Assembly (NCBI GenBank): GCA_004298605.1 | Contig: SCPW01000302.1 | Coordinates: 1 to 7,143, forward strand | Length of the DNA: 7,143 nucleotides | Origin: Gallionella sp. | GTDB lineage: Bacteria; Pseudomonadota; Gammaproteobacteria; Burkholderiales; Gallionellaceae | Direction of reading: 5' to 3' | Part shown: positions 6,155-7,143 of the stretch, in pieces | Layout: every line of letters starts with the position of its first letter | How positions within the stretch are numbered: the first letter of the stretch is position 1 | Made by a program: the position numbers and the translations under genes | The notes under the pieces: model-generated | The model's database searches: none | Told to the model about the DNA's origin: nothing | Seen by the model: the letters and a program-made list of their open reading frames with translations, nothing else

Positions 6155-7143
6155 ATGGAAACCTTGCACATCACAAACTTTTTAACTATCGCGCAGGCGG
6201 ATATTTGCCTGAACCGGTTCAATGTGTTTATCGGCCCGCAAGCGCGAGGGAAAAGCATTATTGTCAAGCTGATCTATTTTTTTAAGCGAGAGGTCGGCAA
6301 AGCGCTGATCGACAACGTAATCAGTGGAAAAAACAAACGGAACTTAACCGTAACGCTGGCTGCAAAATTTGAAGCCATATTTCCCAAAGTTTATTGGGGC
6401 ACACAAGAATTTTCTATGTCTTATACACATAATTGTCTGGACGTCCGCCTTGTCGGCACTAAAACAGGTGCATCTAAAGTAAATCTATCGATAACTTATT
6501 CAGAGTCACTGCTTAAATTGCATGGGGACTTAAAAAGGCATTGCCAAATAGTTGTCAAAGAGACACAGGGGAAGATGGACAAGGCGATAGCGGGCTTACC
6601 GAGGCAAGCCTCGCTTTTTGGCGAGGAGCGCATGATTATTTCCCATATCCTTAACTTTGCTCGGACATTGGAATATGATGTTTTTTTTGAGCCACAAGTA
6701 TTTATTCCTGCCAGCAGGACTTTTTTTGCCAATTTACAGAAAAATATTTTTTCCTTTCTTGCCAGCAACATTGAAATAGATCCGTTCCTTAAGGAATTTG
6801 GCTCTGTTTACGAAAACTCAAAACGTTTTTACAAAGGCAAATTTGTCTTTGGCAAAGATGACGATTTAGTGCATAAGGAAATCGATAGGCTGGTGGAATC
6901 CATTATCGCAGGCCGTTATCTTCAGGAAAATGAACAAGACTGGATTATCGACTCGTCACGCAAAATCAATCTTGCCAATGCCTCTTCAGGTCAACAAGAA
7001 GCATTGCCCATGTTGTTGGCACTTAAAGCCATGTCATTTTCAAGTGGGAAACCGTCTCAAGGGTTTTATATTGAAGAACCCGAAGCCCATTTATTTCCCG
7101 CTTCACAAAAGCTGGTCGTATCCCTGCTAACCATGCTTGCCAA
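6155..7143 (+). CDS. OLD-like/AAA_15-AAA_21 P-loop ATPase, 3' end outside window
   Basis: The frame from ATG 6155 has no stop up to the last base (329 codons plus two bases), so the gene continues to the right. It starts METLHITNFLTI, the usual opening strand of SMC/RecF/OLD-like ATPases. The Walker A motif is GPQARGKS (27-34). An IPASR motif (184-188) is common in this group. The ABC-like signature is NASSGQQEA (275-283), and Walker B is GFYIEEPEAHLFP (303-315) with E307/E308 as likely catalytic acids. It has the head-domain order of single-chain ABC-type ATPases with a short insert. Such proteins include defence ATPases (OLD/Gabija-, Septu- or PARIS-type), but the deciding partner or C-terminal nuclease domain is not visible. 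No clear ribosome site precedes the ATG. The low G+C (one typical 60-base row counted 43%, another 27%) points to horizontal acquisition. Confidence 0.85.
   Translation, partial: METLHITNFLTIAQADICLNRFNVFIGPQARGKSIIVKLIYFFKREVGKALIDNVISGKNKRNLTVTLAAKFEAIFPKVYWGTQEFSMSYTHNCLDVRLVGTKTGASKVNLSITYSESLLKLHGDLKRHCQIVVKETQGKMDKAIAGLPRQASLFGEERMIISHILNFARTLEYDVFFEPQVFIPASRTFFANLQKNIFSFLASNIEIDPFLKEFGSVYENSKRFYKGKFVFGKDDDLVHKEIDRLVESIIAGRYLQENEQDWIIDSSRKINLANASSGQQEALPMLLALKAMSFSSGKPSQGFYIEEPEAHLFPASQKLVVSLLTMLA

Noticed and set aside
5855..6169. Minus-strand frame spanning the hoxH end and the double palindrome
   Set aside because: It is formed by reading through the repeat; such frames recur wherever this palindrome occurs and do not mark a gene.
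6601..6626. Inverted repeats GAGGC/GCCTC and CCTCGC/GCGAGG within the ATPase gene
   Set aside because: The arms are short, share bases with each other and lie in the middle of a coding frame, so chance is the simpler explanation.
6496..6771. Minus-strand frame (91 codons) inside the ATPase gene, and + strand frame 6930-7130
   Set aside because: Both lie within the uninterrupted 329-codon + strand frame with Walker motifs, so they are shadows of it.

Overview
The window carries the four structural genes of a cytoplasmic, NAD(H)-linked bidirectional [NiFe] hydrogenase (Hox type, group 3d), all on the + strand in the order hoxF, hoxU, hoxY, a DUF29 gene, hoxH. The host is probably a gammaproteobacterium. 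The reasons are a hox block of about 60-65% G+C by hand count, Shine-Dalgarno sites close to AAGGAGG, a DUF29 gene, and a tandem GTTCCCACGC-type palindrome like those dispersed in many gammaproteobacteria. A methanotroph-like lineage is my best guess, at low confidence, because no taxonomic marker gene is present.

Layout. Positions 1-396 hold the 3' part of an unrecognised small gene that is open at the left edge. Positions 397-612 are the hox upstream region. It contains an 8-bp direct repeat 21 bp apart, a TATACT candidate -10 box, a perfect 18-bp dyad (457-474) and a hairpin (490-514). hoxF (613-2409), hoxU (2406-3122) and hoxY (3125-3676) are tightly packed, with a 4-base ATGA overlap and then a 2-base gap. 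The normally adjacent hoxH is pushed 851 bp downstream (4528-6006). The gap holds an A+T-richer DUF29 gene (3733-4179) and about 350 bp of apparently non-coding DNA (4180-4527), which ends in a structured segment just before hoxH. After hoxH comes a double palindrome (6013-6061). From 6155 to the right edge there is an A+T-rich frame encoding a P-loop ATPase of the OLD-like/AAA_15-AAA_21 kind, cut off by the window end.

How the genes work together. HoxY and HoxH form the hydrogenase module (proximal [4Fe-4S] cluster and NiFe site). HoxF and HoxU form the diaphorase module (FMN and NAD site plus a relay of Fe-S clusters). Together they exchange electrons between H2 and NAD(H) in the cytoplasm. 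HoxE is not missing: it is fused as the N-terminal domain of HoxF, but two of that domain's four cluster ligands are replaced. HoxH still encodes a C-terminal tail that must be cleaved during maturation, yet neither the protease (HoxW) nor any hyp gene lies in the window.

The points most worth following are the DUF29 gene and spacer that split the hydrogenase operon, the upstream dyad, and the truncated low-G+C ATPase at the right edge, which resembles ATPases of phage-defence systems and whose partner gene would lie just outside. I see no direct evidence of a new system within these bases.
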